A DNA stretch of 64,000 bases from Candidatus Woesearchaeota archaeon CG10_big_fil_rev_8_21_14_0_10_45_16 (GCA_002762785.1 PCXY01000004.1:1-64000); one strand, 5' to 3'. Shown: positions 44,966 to 55,061, counted from the stretch's first letter. Notes: a model not told the origin generated them from the letters alone. A program made the numbers and translations.

Positions 44966-45790
44966 ATGGATGTCGGGGGTCAGGCTGTCATTGAAGGCGT
45001 GATGATGCGCAATAAAGAAAAATTCTCTGTAGCGGTCAGGCTGCCCGATGGCAGTATCAAAGTCAAGAAAGAGAACAGCACCCATTTCCCAAAATTTTTC
45101 AACGTCCCTTTCATCCGCGGTATTGTCGGCCTTGGCTACATGCTTTATGACGGGGTCAGAGCTTTGACTTGGAGCAGCAACCAGAGTCTCGGTGAGGATG
45201 AACAGCTCAGCAAGAAAGAACTGGTGCTGACAGTCGCTTTTTCCTTTGTAGCCGCAGCCGTATTTTTTGTCGTCATCCCTTTCTTTTCAGCCAAGCTTAT
45301 CCATTCAGACGGTTTCCTCTTTGACATTCTTGACGGCTTCTTTAGGGTCGTCCTTCTTGTCGGCTACATGGGCGGCATCTCGCTGATGAGCGACGTCAAG
45401 CGTCTTTTTCAGTATCATGGCGCTGAACATAAGACCATCTACTGCTACGAATCAGGCCAGAAACTTACTGTTGAGAATGTGAAAACTTTTTCACGCTTCC
45501 ATCCGAGATGCGGCACCACTTTCCTGTTCTTGTTAGTGTTACTTTCAATCGTCGCTTTTACCTTTATCCAAGGTCCCTGGTGGGTCAAGTTGGGGGGACG
45601 TATCCTGTTGCTGCCGGTCATCTCTGGAGTAGGTTATGAATTCATCAAGTTAGGGGGACGTTTTAGGAAAAACATCATCATCCGTTCTGTCCTGGCTCCC
45701 GGTCTTTGGCTGCAAAGACTGACGACCAGAGAACCTAGTGATGAACAGCTGGAAGTGAGTATCAAAGCGTTGAAATCTGTCGTCAATTAA
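44966..45790 (+). CDS. DUF1385 (YqhQ-like) membrane protein
   Basis: GGQAVIEGVMMRNKEKFSVAVR; FQYHGAEHKTIYCYESG; SRFHPRCGTTFLF. Confidence 0.92.
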   Translation: MDVGGQAVIEGVMMRNKEKFSVAVRLPDGSIKVKKENSTHFPKFFNVPFIRGIVGLGYMLYDGVRALTWSSNQSLGEDEQLSKKELVLTVAFSFVAAAVFFVVIPFFSAKLIHSDGFLFDILDGFFRVVLLVGYMGGISLMSDVKRLFQYHGAEHKTIYCYESGQKLTVENVKTFSRFHPRCGTTFLFLLVLLSIVAFTFIQGPWWVKLGGRILLLPVISGVGYEFIKLGGRFRKNIIIRSVLAPGLWLQRLTTREPSDEQLEVSIKALKSVVN

Positions 45791-45810
45791 GTGTTGTCAA
45801 TTAAGTGTCG

Positions 45811-48213
45811 TCAATTGATAGAGCTTCTATGCCCCTGTTTCTGTATTCGGACTACATTCTCTACGAAACTCTCTATCTTGTTCTCATGAGAGACGATGAT
45901 GGTCTGTTTCAGGTTCAGTTTATCCAGCACATCCCTGACTTTATCCAGCTGTTCTGAGCTGAAACCGTCGGTAGGTTCGTCTAGTATCAGCACCTCTTTG
46001 GTGTTGATAAGATGGATGACATCGTTGATGACCCGGTTCAGAGCTAGCCTGTAGGCTAAAGAAGCAGAAGTTTTCTCGCCGCCGCTGAGATTGGCGAAAG
46101 AAGTCTCATAGCCGTTCTGTTCGATCACTGGCGAGAACGTATCGTCGATCCTAGCATAGAGGTCATCATCATCGATCAGGGTGGAGAACCATTCCTGGAA
46201 CATCTCATTGAAGCGGCTATGGATAGTGACCATCACCTGTTTTTCTATAGCATAGGTCAGTTTCAGAAGATGGCCGTCTAGCCAGTGATACAGCTCTTTC
46301 TTCCGTATCAGCATCTTTTGGTTCTCTAACAGCTGCTGAACATTCTTGCTGATCTCTTCATCTCTGGCAGAAGCATTCTTCAGCTCATTCTCCTGTTCAG
46401 CGATGATGACCGCAGCTTTCTTTTCCTCTTCCCTGACGGCAGCCAGATCCTTCTTTAAGAGGTCAATCTTGCTGGAAACATCTTCAACCTTCACTAGGCA
46501 TCGCTGGTATTCATCTTTTTTCCCCTGCTTTTCGGCAATCTCTTCCTCTAGCCGTCCGATCCTCTTGCTGTGTTCTTCCTGTTGTTGTTCCAGCAAAGTT
46601 TTACTGTGATGTTGTTTAAGTATCTCCTGTTTCTCCTCGATAGTCTGCTTTAGCTGTCCTAATGGTGATGACATCTGCCACTTCTGCAGTTCTTCCATGG
46701 TCTTGTTGTTGTCTTGAGAAAGCGTCAGGAGGTTTTCCCTTTTCTCCTGCATCTTGCGCTGCTCTTCCCGCAGATGAAGAAGTTCCAGCTTGGTCCTGGT
46801 GAGGAGGTTTTCCTTTCGGAACAGTTCTTCTCTTTTCTTCGCGACCTCTTCCCGCTGCTGCTGGATCTGCGATACTTTTTTCTGTAGTTCAAACAATAGG
46901 TTCTCAGCCTGCTTGACTTTCTTGGTCTCTTCACTGATTATCTTTTCTTTATGGCCGCTGGAAACTTCCTGGAGACAGGTAGGGCATTCTTCCAGGTTTT
47001 TCATCTTCTCCTGTACCTGCTGCGACTGTTCCAGCAGTATCTTGTTTCTGGAGACTAATTCAGATGTCCTTTCGAAAAGTTCCTGCAACTGTACTGATTT
47101 CTCCTGTAATCTCTCTTTCTCGGCAATCTCCTGCTCCAGCTGTTCCTGTAGTTTTTCTTTTTCGGGAATTCCTGCGGTGTTCTCGGCCGATCCTTTGATC
47201 TCTTTCTGCTGTTGGGCGATGGTCTCTTGGATCTGCGTAACTTTCTGTTCTAGATTTGTCTTGATCCTGATCTCGTTTTCCTGTCTTTCTTCCAGCTCTT
47301 TGATCTCCTTCTTTATCTCTGTGACCTCTGTTTTTAAGGTAAAAGAATCAACCTTGGCTTTGATCTCCACGATCTTTTCCCGGCTTTCGGCAAGCTGTCT
47401 GTTCTTCTCTTCTATCACGGCATTAAGAGTCTTGATCTCTTTCTGCCATTCCTGAAGCTGGCGCTGGTTCTGTTCAAGCATCTCCAGCTGCTTCTCCAAC
47501 GACAGGTGTTTTTTCAGGAGCATCTCATACCCTGGCTTCAGTTCCCGCAGAGCTTTCTCCATCAGCTGGATATTCTCTTGTATGGTCTTCTGCTGCGCCT
47601 GCAATCCTTCCAATGGTTCCAACCGCGTCTTGAGGATGGCGATATCGGTCCGCATCTTCTTAAGGTAATGCTGGATATTCTCCCGGATGTTCTTGTATTT
47701 GTCGACGTTGAATATCTTGCGCAGGACGTCCAGCCTGATCTCCGGGTTTTCTTGCAGGATCAGTTTCATCTCTTCCTGCGGGGTATAGACTGTGTACCGG
47801 AAGATGTAATTTTTGTTCTTGGAGATAACATCCTGCGGGTAGCCCAGCAAGGAGACGACTTCGGTCTTCAGCTCTACGGCAGTAAGATCTTTCTTGACGT
47901 TTCCTTTGATGATGTAGCCGGGCAGCTGTTTGATCGTGTCTTTATCTTTCTTGAGATTTCTCTTGATAGTAAAAACCTGTCCGTTGATCGCTGCTGTCAG
48001 TTCCACCGATCCCTGGTTGGCTCCCTTTCTGAGCAGAAGTTCTCCCGGCAGATCGGGCCGTGAAGTGCCGAAGAGAGCGAATTCGATGGCCAATAAGATA
48101 GAAGATTTGCCGGAACCGATATCACCGGCCAATAAGGTTGTCCCTTCCGGAAAGACGATCGTCTCTTCTTCATAAGAGCGGATATTCTGAAGCTTTATCT
48201 GTTGCAGAAGCAT
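45811..48213 (-). CDS. rad50: Rad50-like SMC ATPase
   Basis: LLAGDIGSGKSSILLAIEFALFG; zinc hook CPTCLQ; LSGGEKTSASLAYRLAL; LILDEPTDGFS. Confidence 0.92.
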   Translation of the reverse strand: MLLQQIKLQNIRSYEEETIVFPEGTTLLAGDIGSGKSSILLAIEFALFGTSRPDLPGELLLRKGANQGSVELTAAINGQVFTIKRNLKKDKDTIKQLPGYIIKGNVKKDLTAVELKTEVVSLLGYPQDVISKNKNYIFRYTVYTPQEEMKLILQENPEIRLDVLRKIFNVDKYKNIRENIQHYLKKMRTDIAILKTRLEPLEGLQAQQKTIQENIQLMEKALRELKPGYEMLLKKHLSLEKQLEMLEQNQRQLQEWQKEIKTLNAVIEEKNRQLAESREKIVEIKAKVDSFTLKTEVTEIKKEIKELEERQENEIRIKTNLEQKVTQIQETIAQQQKEIKGSAENTAGIPEKEKLQEQLEQEIAEKERLQEKSVQLQELFERTSELVSRNKILLEQSQQVQEKMKNLEECPTCLQEVSSGHKEKIISEETKKVKQAENLLFELQKKVSQIQQQREEVAKKREELFRKENLLTRTKLELLHLREEQRKMQEKRENLLTLSQDNNKTMEELQKWQMSSPLGQLKQTIEEKQEILKQHHSKTLLEQQQEEHSKRIGRLEEEIAEKQGKKDEYQRCLVKVEDVSSKIDLLKKDLAAVREEEKKAAVIIAEQENELKNASARDEEISKNVQQLLENQKMLIRKKELYHWLDGHLLKLTYAIEKQVMVTIHSRFNEMFQEWFSTLIDDDDLYARIDDTFSPVIEQNGYETSFANLSGGEKTSASLAYRLALNRVINDVIHLINTKEVLILDEPTDGFSSEQLDKVRDVLDKLNLKQTIIVSHENKIESFVENVVRIQKQGHRSSIN

Positions 48214-48342
48214 CTTTTGTTTTCAGGGAATCTCGTTTATATAGATTATTGTGGTTAAGAAGGGTTTTCTAGAGGAAACATCCACCAAAACTTTAAATAC
48301 CTCAATAAAATCTGATTACTAAAACAATTGAGGTGATTATGA

Positions 48343-48750
48343 ATGGATTTTAATGCTATGGGCGCTTTAGGAGTCTTTGGTCTTCTTGCGGCTCTCGGAA
48401 TGTTTCTGTTTTTCATGGGCATAGTTGTGTATGTTTATTTTGCGCTGGCCCTGATGACGATCGCGAAGAAACTAGGCAACGATAAAGCCTGGCTGGCCTG
48501 GATCCCTATCGCTAACTTTTTCCTTCTGGCGATCCTGGCTGAGAAAGATTGGCCTTGGGGATTTCTCATCCTTGTGCCATTAGTCAACATCGTATTCGTG
48601 ACGATCTGGCTTTGGAAAGTCTATGAAAGAAGAAGCTACCCTGGTTGGCTGGCTATCGTTCCTTTACTAAGCATAATTCCGCTTTTGGGATATCTTGCGA
48701 TGTTGGGTCACGCCATCATCTTCGGATTTGTAGCTTGGAGCGATAGATAA
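48343..48750 (+). CDS. Small 4-TM membrane protein
   Basis: 135 aa; hydrophobic; AWLAWIPIANFFLLAILAEKDWPWG. Confidence 0.75.
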   Translation: MDFNAMGALGVFGLLAALGMFLFFMGIVVYVYFALALMTIAKKLGNDKAWLAWIPIANFFLLAILAEKDWPWGFLILVPLVNIVFVTIWLWKVYERRSYPGWLAIVPLLSIIPLLGYLAMLGHAIIFGFVAWSDR

Positions 48751-48795
48751 CCCGCATCGGCAACTATTTAAACTTCTTTTCTTTTTCTTTTCGTT

Positions 48796-50013
48796 ATGCC
48801 TATCATACAAAAAATCTCAGCCAGGCAGATTCTGGACAGCCGCGGCCATCCGACCATAGAAGCGACGGTGATTACGGCAGCTTCTATCGGTATCGCTTCT
48901 GTTCCTTCCGGGGCCAGCACCGGTTCCCATGAAGCGGTAGAATTACGTGATGGGACAAAAGAATATGGCGGTTTAGGAGTCAGCAAAGCGGTACGTAATG
49001 TCAATACTGTGATCAATACTCTTCTTGTGGGAAAAGATGCTGCCAGACAAAAAGAGATCGACACGTTGATGATCAAGAAAGATGGAACTCCTAACAAGAA
49101 AAAATTGGGCGCTAATGCGATACTGGCTGTATCATTAGCTTGCGCCAAAGCTGCTGCCGGCAGCCAGCCGCTGTATGCTTATCTTCCTCGATTAGTGCCA
49201 TTCAAGACGAAAAGGTCGTTGCCTCGACCGTTCTTCAACGTTATCAACGGCGGCAAACATGCGGATAACAATCTGGCCGTGCAGGAGTTCATGATCGCGC
49301 CGCGTCTTTCTTCGTTTAAGAAAAATCTGCAAGCCGGTTCCGAGATTTACCATGCTTTGAAAAAAATTCTAGAATCAAAATATGGTAAAGGTAGTACGAC
49401 GGTCGGTGATGAAGGCGGTTTTGCACCATCGCAATTGAAGACAACTGAAGATGCGCTTAAATTATTATTAAAAGCCATCGAGAAAGCTGGCTACAAAGGG
49501 AAGGTTGACCTCGCTCTTGATTGCGCGGCGTCAGAATTTTATAAAGCTGGAAAATATGTAGTTGACGGTCGGATGCTTAGTTCATTACAATTAGGATCAT
49601 ACTATCTAAAGCTTCTTAAGAAATATCCTCTAATTTCCATCGAAGATCCTTTCCATGAAGATGATTTCACGGCTTTTACTTCTTTACGGAAGAAGACCAA
49701 AGCCCAGGTTGTCGGCGACGATCTTACGGTTACTAATCCTGAAAGGATACGGAAAGCTCTCAACGAGAAAAGTATCAGCTGCCTGCTGCTGAAAGTGAAT
49801 CAGATCGGCACCGTTACCGAAGCGTTGGAAGCAGCTTCACTGATGCATAAAGCTGGACTGAAAGTGATGGTCTCTCATCGCAGCGGAGAAACCACGGATA
49901 CATTTATCGCCGACCTGGCTGTGGCTCTCGGCTGCGGCATGATCAAAGCTGGTGCGCCTTGCCGGGGAGAAAGAGTCGCTAAGTATAATCGATTGTTAGA
50001 GATGGAAAGTTAG
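48796..50013 (+). CDS. eno: Enolase
   Basis: ILDSRGHPTIEATV, VPSGASTGSHEAVELRDG, NVINGGKHADNN, TVGDEGGFAP, MVSHRSGETTDTFIADLAVALGCGMIKAGAPCRGER. Confidence 0.97.
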   Translation: MPIIQKISARQILDSRGHPTIEATVITAASIGIASVPSGASTGSHEAVELRDGTKEYGGLGVSKAVRNVNTVINTLLVGKDAARQKEIDTLMIKKDGTPNKKKLGANAILAVSLACAKAAAGSQPLYAYLPRLVPFKTKRSLPRPFFNVINGGKHADNNLAVQEFMIAPRLSSFKKNLQAGSEIYHALKKILESKYGKGSTTVGDEGGFAPSQLKTTEDALKLLLKAIEKAGYKGKVDLALDCAASEFYKAGKYVVDGRMLSSLQLGSYYLKLLKKYPLISIEDPFHEDDFTAFTSLRKKTKAQVVGDDLTVTNPERIRKALNEKSISCLLLKVNQIGTVTEALEAASLMHKAGLKVMVSHRSGETTDTFIADLAVALGCGMIKAGAPCRGERVAKYNRLLEMES

Positions 50014-50014
50014 A

Positions 50015-50785
50015 TCATCGTTTTTTACGGTTGCGGTTCTTGTGGTTATCGTTCTTCTTCTTCCTATGGTTATGAAGGGCATGCTCTAGAACTTTCCATT
50101 CTTTCTGCTTCTGCTTCACTTCTTTTTTTTCTTCTTTGGCGGCTTTTTTGATCTTTTTTTCAGTCTCTTTCAGTTCTTTCTTGGTCTTCTGGACCACTTT
50201 CTTGACTTTTTTTACGTCATCGATCTTTTCCTTGCTCTTCAGGCGGTTGATATATCTCCACCAACGTTTCAGGATCAAGTTCAGCAAGGCGAAACAACTG
50301 AGGATAGCTAGGAAGAACAAGATTGCCGCGATGATGGTCGTAAGACCGATGACTATCTGCGAATAGATCATGGCTATGGCCACGTAGGCAGTGATATTTA
50401 CGGATAATGGCGACGAGACTAGGAAAGCTATCCGTTTTGGCAGGATATGGTTGAAGTTGATGAACAGTAAAAAGAATCCTTCTAACAGCAGCAGGAAGCT
50501 GATGATGGTAGCTCCAACATTGATCGTGAAGTTGTGCATCGAACCGGAATCAGCATTGAAGATTGTCCTGAACAGGTCTAAAGAGACGAAGATCAGCACC
50601 AAACTATTTCCTAAAGCAGTGTTCCAGCCTAGTTCCTCATCCTGATATCGGCTGAAATAGAAGATCATCAAGGTGATGATGACCAGTAAAGGTAAAACGA
50701 TCCAGATCATGTCCGGGTGGCTGTTAGGAGCAGTCAATAAAGTGATAAATTGTCCATAGATCTGCTGTAGGAATGACGATACCAT
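50015..50785 (-). CDS. Membrane protein with highly charged lysine-rich coiled-coil C-terminus
   Basis: Multiple TM segments, then KKVKKVVQKTKKELKETEKKIKKAAKEEKKEVKQKQKEWK...NRKKR. Confidence 0.7.
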   Translation of the reverse strand: MVSSFLQQIYGQFITLLTAPNSHPDMIWIVLPLLVIITLMIFYFSRYQDEELGWNTALGNSLVLIFVSLDLFRTIFNADSGSMHNFTINVGATIISFLLLLEGFFLLFINFNHILPKRIAFLVSSPLSVNITAYVAIAMIYSQIVIGLTTIIAAILFFLAILSCFALLNLILKRWWRYINRLKSKEKIDDVKKVKKVVQKTKKELKETEKKIKKAAKEEKKEVKQKQKEWKVLEHALHNHRKKKNDNHKNRNRKKR

Positions 50786-50882
50786 CTCTTTGATTTTTAG
50801 GCTTTTTTTATGCTATTTAAAGATATCGAATAAAGCACAATAATACATAACCTTTTTAATATAGATTCACTACCAGAGCCAT

Positions 50883-52778
50883 ATGGTAAAAGAGGCCTTC
50901 CTGGTCATGTGCCGGGAGAAAGGTTATTCTCGGGAACATCTAGACCTGTTTATGGAAGCATTAGAATTCTCACAGACAGTATTAGGCGACAAAAAAAGAC
51001 TCTCGGGCGACTCTTTCTTTGAACATAACTGCCGCACGGCGATGATCTTAGTGGAGAACAACGCCGAGCCGGAGACGATCGTAGCAGGTCTGCTGAACGG
51101 AGTCCTCAAGCATAAAGGCAGCCGGGAGATCCTGGAACGATTTGGTTCTGAACGGGTAGAGCTGCTGCACGGAGTAGAAGACATCTCTACCGTCAAGTCA
51201 AAGAACATTCAGTTAGAAGCCGATGCCCTGCGTAAGATCCTGCTGACAACGTTGAAAGATGTCCGGGTGATATTGGTCAAGTTAGCGGCAAAGATCGACA
51301 ATCTCAAGACGATAGCGGCCTTGCCGTCGAAAGATCAGAAACGGATCGCGGAAGAGGTGCTGGAGATCTATGCTCCTCTTGCTTATCGTCTTGGTCTTGA
51401 GAAGATGAGGGTGGCTCTCGAGAATCTGGCTTTCCGTATCGTCAATCCCCGGAAATACGAAGAGATCAGCAAGTTTCTGGAAGAGTCGCAGGAACAACGG
51501 CAGAAGAACATCGAACAAGCCATGTCTATCATCAAAGAAAAAGCTGCCGGCTCCATCCCGATCCTGGCTGTCAAAGGGAGACCGAAACACGTTTACAGTA
51601 TCTACCGTAAGATGAAGAGCCGCGGTGTCAGGCTGAACAAACAGTACGATCTCCTGGGCATCAGGCTGATCGTCCCGGAAGAGAAAGATTGTTACAATCT
51701 TCTTGGTCTCTTGCACGAGATCTTTGAACCGATCGAAGACCGGCTGAAGGATTACATCTCCAATCCTAAACATAATTTTTATCGTTCTATCCACACTGGT
51801 GTGAAACTGCCTAGCGGCAGCATCCTGGAGATCCAGATCAGGACGCCGGAGATGGACGAGCTGGCTGAGGAAGGGATCGCCGCCCATTGGAAGTACAAAG
51901 GGGTCAAGTCAGATACTTTCTTCGACAAGAAACTGGCCTGGCTGAAGGCCTTGTTACAGATGCAGAAAGGCGACGAGAACAAAGAGTTTCTGGAAACGGT
52001 CAAAGTGGACATCTTTGGCGACAAGCTCCATTGCTACACGCCAAAGGGTGATGTGAAAGAGCTGCCGCAAAATGCCACTTTATTGGATTTTGCCTATGCT
52101 GTCCATGAACACGTCGGTAACCAGGCCATAGCCGGCCGGGTCAACGGAAAATTTGTCTCGCTGAAGCATAAGCTGAAGACCGGCGACATCGTGGAAGTGT
52201 TGACGAACAAGAACCAAAGACCGAGAAGAGGCTGGATCAAGATCGTCCAGTCGGCGAAAGCGCGGCAGAGGATCAGAAGAAGCCTGCGCGAGTTCGAGAA
52301 ACTGCCGGCTTTCCATTATCGCAGGCTTAAGCCGTTAGTAAAAGATGAACAGAACCTTCTGGTCAATTCAGAAGAATTTCCTAATGCCATGTGCATCCTG
52401 GCTAAATGCTGCCGGGCTTTGCCGGGAGATGATATCGTCGGCTTGTTGACCAAAAGAAGAGTTGTCTCGGTGCATCGTGAAGACTGCCGGGATGCTTTGA
52501 AAGAAGAGGAACGCTGGACTTCCGTCGTCTGGAAAGAGACGTTTAACCAGAAGATCAAGTTCTTTATCCTGGCTAGTGAGAGAAGCGGCCTGTTGGCCGA
52601 TCTGCTGCATACCATCGCCAATGCCGGGTTTGAAGTTAAAGAAGCCAAAGCCAAGCTGATCGATTCTGCGGTGGCAGAATGCTCATTCCAGGTCGTTCCC
52701 CGGGATCTAGAGCAGCTGCAGGAACTGGTAAAGCGGGTCGGCAAGGTGAAGGGGCTGAGAAAGATCTATTTTGAATGA
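50883..52778 (+). CDS. RelA/SpoT homolog (long RSH), hydrolase site degenerate
   Basis: GRPKHVYSIYRKMK, YDLLGIRLIVPEEKDCYNLLG, LEIQIRTPEMDELAEEGIAAHWKYKG; TGS (VDIFGDKLHCYTPKGDVKELPQNATLLDFAYAVH); C-terminal ACT. Confidence 0.94.
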   Translation: MVKEAFLVMCREKGYSREHLDLFMEALEFSQTVLGDKKRLSGDSFFEHNCRTAMILVENNAEPETIVAGLLNGVLKHKGSREILERFGSERVELLHGVEDISTVKSKNIQLEADALRKILLTTLKDVRVILVKLAAKIDNLKTIAALPSKDQKRIAEEVLEIYAPLAYRLGLEKMRVALENLAFRIVNPRKYEEISKFLEESQEQRQKNIEQAMSIIKEKAAGSIPILAVKGRPKHVYSIYRKMKSRGVRLNKQYDLLGIRLIVPEEKDCYNLLGLLHEIFEPIEDRLKDYISNPKHNFYRSIHTGVKLPSGSILEIQIRTPEMDELAEEGIAAHWKYKGVKSDTFFDKKLAWLKALLQMQKGDENKEFLETVKVDIFGDKLHCYTPKGDVKELPQNATLLDFAYAVHEHVGNQAIAGRVNGKFVSLKHKLKTGDIVEVLTNKNQRPRRGWIKIVQSAKARQRIRRSLREFEKLPAFHYRRLKPLVKDEQNLLVNSEEFPNAMCILAKCCRALPGDDIVGLLTKRRVVSVHREDCRDALKEEERWTSVVWKETFNQKIKFFILASERSGLLADLLHTIANAGFEVKEAKAKLIDSAVAECSFQVVPRDLEQLQELVKRVGKVKGLRKIYFE

Positions 52779-52903
52779 ATAGTGAAGGAATACTGGGAAA
52801 TATATTCTATACTACTTATTCCCCCTCTTCTCTATACTGTAAGAATGAAAAGATTATATAGTAGTCTAGCCTCCACAACAGCAATTGCCTTTGAGGTGAG
52901 AAG

Positions 52904-53281
52904 ATGGACATACGAAAAACCAGGACCTGCGAACGATGCAGCGTTCAGACGCCTTTGGATAAGGTACGGCTGATCCCTAAAAGCCAGGACAAGAATGTGT
53001 TAGTGTGCATGGATTGCGCTGAATTTCTCAAAAAAGCATCGATGTCGAGAGTATCTGATATCACTCTTAAACAACCCCCCATCAAGAACATCTATGCGCC
53101 GAAAGAACCGCTCAAGCCGTTTGTTCCTAAGGAGCTTCGCCCTTCTCCCGGCCAGAAGCTGAAAGAAGTCCCTCCCCGCCAGATGTTCTGCAGCCGCTGC
53201 AAGTATGAGTTCACCGTAAAAGCGGCCGTCAAAGTCTGTCCTTACTGCGGCCGTGATGACAAGCTTGTCCGGAAATCCTGA
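52904..53281 (+). CDS. Small double zinc-ribbon protein (paralog 3)
   Basis: CERCSVQTP...VCMDC and CSRCKYEFTVKAAVKVCPYCGR. Confidence 0.85.
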   Translation: MDIRKTRTCERCSVQTPLDKVRLIPKSQDKNVLVCMDCAEFLKKASMSRVSDITLKQPPIKNIYAPKEPLKPFVPKELRPSPGQKLKEVPPRQMFCSRCKYEFTVKAAVKVCPYCGRDDKLVRKS

Positions 53282-53283
53282 AA

Positions 53284-54048
53284 ATGCTCTACATCCATAA
53301 ATTCTCAGACCTTACGAGAAGGGTGGCTGAAGCGGAAAGTATCTCGTTGGTACGGGATTTTAGGCAGAAGCTGAAACCTCCGGTGAACCAAGAACAGTTT
53401 AAAGAATTCTTCCAGAACTGTGTTGTCAGTGATTCCGGCATCATGGAGATGGAACAGGCGCGAAAGATTCTAGAGCCGGTCTTCCAGAAAGCACAGTCGC
53501 TGCTTCTGGAACGTAATCCATTACATGAGCCGATCAGCCTGCAGCGTTTCATCCGGTCGTTACAGACAGTTCCGGCAGCTTTGGATGCTAACATCGCCTT
53601 CGCCAAAGAGATGAGAGACCAGCTTCCTGTCCTTCTTCAGACAGCTCCCCAGCTCTTCAGCCGTATCAGGACAGCTCAGACCAGGGAGGAGAAGATGCAG
53701 GTCGACAGGGACCTGAACCAGATGTTTCAAGGATTGTTAAGGAACACCGAATTTCATTTCAAAGCTGACGATCTTATCAACGAAGGTCATGTGGAGATGA
53801 TCAAGAGTCTTACTGAAGGCATGGAAAGAGGTTTCTTCTTCCATGTTACTTTAGAGGAAGAGATCAAAAAGCTGCCGTTCCAGCATATCAAAAGCCGTAT
53901 CCCTGCCGAGAGGCTGAATGAGGCAGCAGAATTGGAGATGGATTTGCAGTTGATCAGGAAAGGCATCATGCGCGCTTATGATAACAACATGAAAGCGATC
54001 GAGACAGCGGTGCTCCTTTATTCTGGAGTGAAATGGGCGATGAGTTAA
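53284..54048 (+). CDS. Hypothetical helical protein
   Basis: 254 aa ORF 3 bp after the zinc-ribbon gene; likely operonic. Confidence 0.7.
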   Translation: MLYIHKFSDLTRRVAEAESISLVRDFRQKLKPPVNQEQFKEFFQNCVVSDSGIMEMEQARKILEPVFQKAQSLLLERNPLHEPISLQRFIRSLQTVPAALDANIAFAKEMRDQLPVLLQTAPQLFSRIRTAQTREEKMQVDRDLNQMFQGLLRNTEFHFKADDLINEGHVEMIKSLTEGMERGFFFHVTLEEEIKKLPFQHIKSRIPAERLNEAAELEMDLQLIRKGIMRAYDNNMKAIETAVLLYSGVKWAMS

Positions 54049-55061
54049 GAGATGAACTTGATCATGTCGACCATGCGGCTACTGTAACCCCATTCGTTGT
54101 CATACCAGGCAACAACCTTGAGGATTTTTTTATCGACGACCGTCGTCAGTTTAGAATCGAAGATTGCAGAATGGGGATTATGGATGATATCGCTGGAGAC
54201 CAGCTGGTCTTCTGAATATTCTATTATCCTCTTCATATTGCCCATGGCAGCTTTCCTGAAAATCTTATTTACTTCTTCAGCTGTTACCTCGCGGTTAGTC
54301 TCGATGGTGAAATCAGTGACGCTGCCGTCGGTGATCGGCACGCGGAAAGCCAGCCCTCTTACTTTACCTTGCAGTTCGGGGATGGCTTCTACTGCCGCCA
54401 CATCAGCGCCGGTAGAGGTGGGGATGATGTTGATGCCGGCCGCTCTTGCCCTCCGCAGGTCTTTATCTGGTCCGTCGACCACTTTCTGGCTGGCGGTGTA
54501 AGCATGGATAGTTGTGAAAGTGCAGCGTTTGATACCGACATGATCCTGGATAACTTTTAGTATCGGAGCCACACAGTTGGTGGTGCAGGAAGCGTTGGAG
54601 ATGATCTGATGTTTCTTTTTGTTGTAATTTTTCTCGTTGACGCCAAGGACGACGGTTGCCGTGTTTACGGGACAAACTTTTTCCGCTTCACATTTGCAGG
54701 GAGCGGAGATGATCACCTTCTTCGCTCCAGCTTTTAGATGGACGGCTGCTTTATAGGGGTCGGTGAAATGTCCGGTGCTTTCAACGACAACATCTATCCT
54801 TAGTTTTTTCCAAGGTAATTTAGCTGGATCTTTTTCAGCGAAGACTTTCATCTTCTTCTTGCCGACGCTAAGGGTGCTGTCGGTATGGCTGATGGTCTCC
54901 GGCAGGACGCCATGGACAGAATCATATTTCAGAAGATGCGCCAAGGTCTTGTTATCAGTCAGATCATTTACCGCCACAATGTTGATCTTGGGATCTTTGT
55001 AGGCAGCCCTGAAGACCATCCTTCCTATTCTTCCAAAACCATTGATAGCGACGTTGATCAT
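54045..55061 (-). CDS. gap: Glyceraldehyde-3-phosphate dehydrogenase, bacterial/eukaryotic class I type
   Basis: INGFGRIGRMVFRAA, SNASCTTNCVAPILK, TSTGADVAAVEAIPEL, WYDNEWGYSSRMVDM. Confidence 0.97.
   Translation of the reverse strand: MINVAINGFGRIGRMVFRAAYKDPKINIVAVNDLTDNKTLAHLLKYDSVHGVLPETISHTDSTLSVGKKKMKVFAEKDPAKLPWKKLRIDVVVESTGHFTDPYKAAVHLKAGAKKVIISAPCKCEAEKVCPVNTATVVLGVNEKNYNKKKHQIISNASCTTNCVAPILKVIQDHVGIKRCTFTTIHAYTASQKVVDGPDKDLRRARAAGINIIPTSTGADVAAVEAIPELQGKVRGLAFRVPITDGSVTDFTIETNREVTAEEVNKIFRKAAMGNMKRIIEYSEDQLVSSDIIHNPHSAIFDSKLTTVVDKKILKVVAWYDNEWGYSSRMVDMIKFIS

Noticed and set aside
46790-47455. Plus-strand 221-aa ORF rich in Ser/Phe/Cys
   Set aside because: Antisense to the Rad50 coiled coil; composition is the complement of Glu/Lys/Gln-rich codons.
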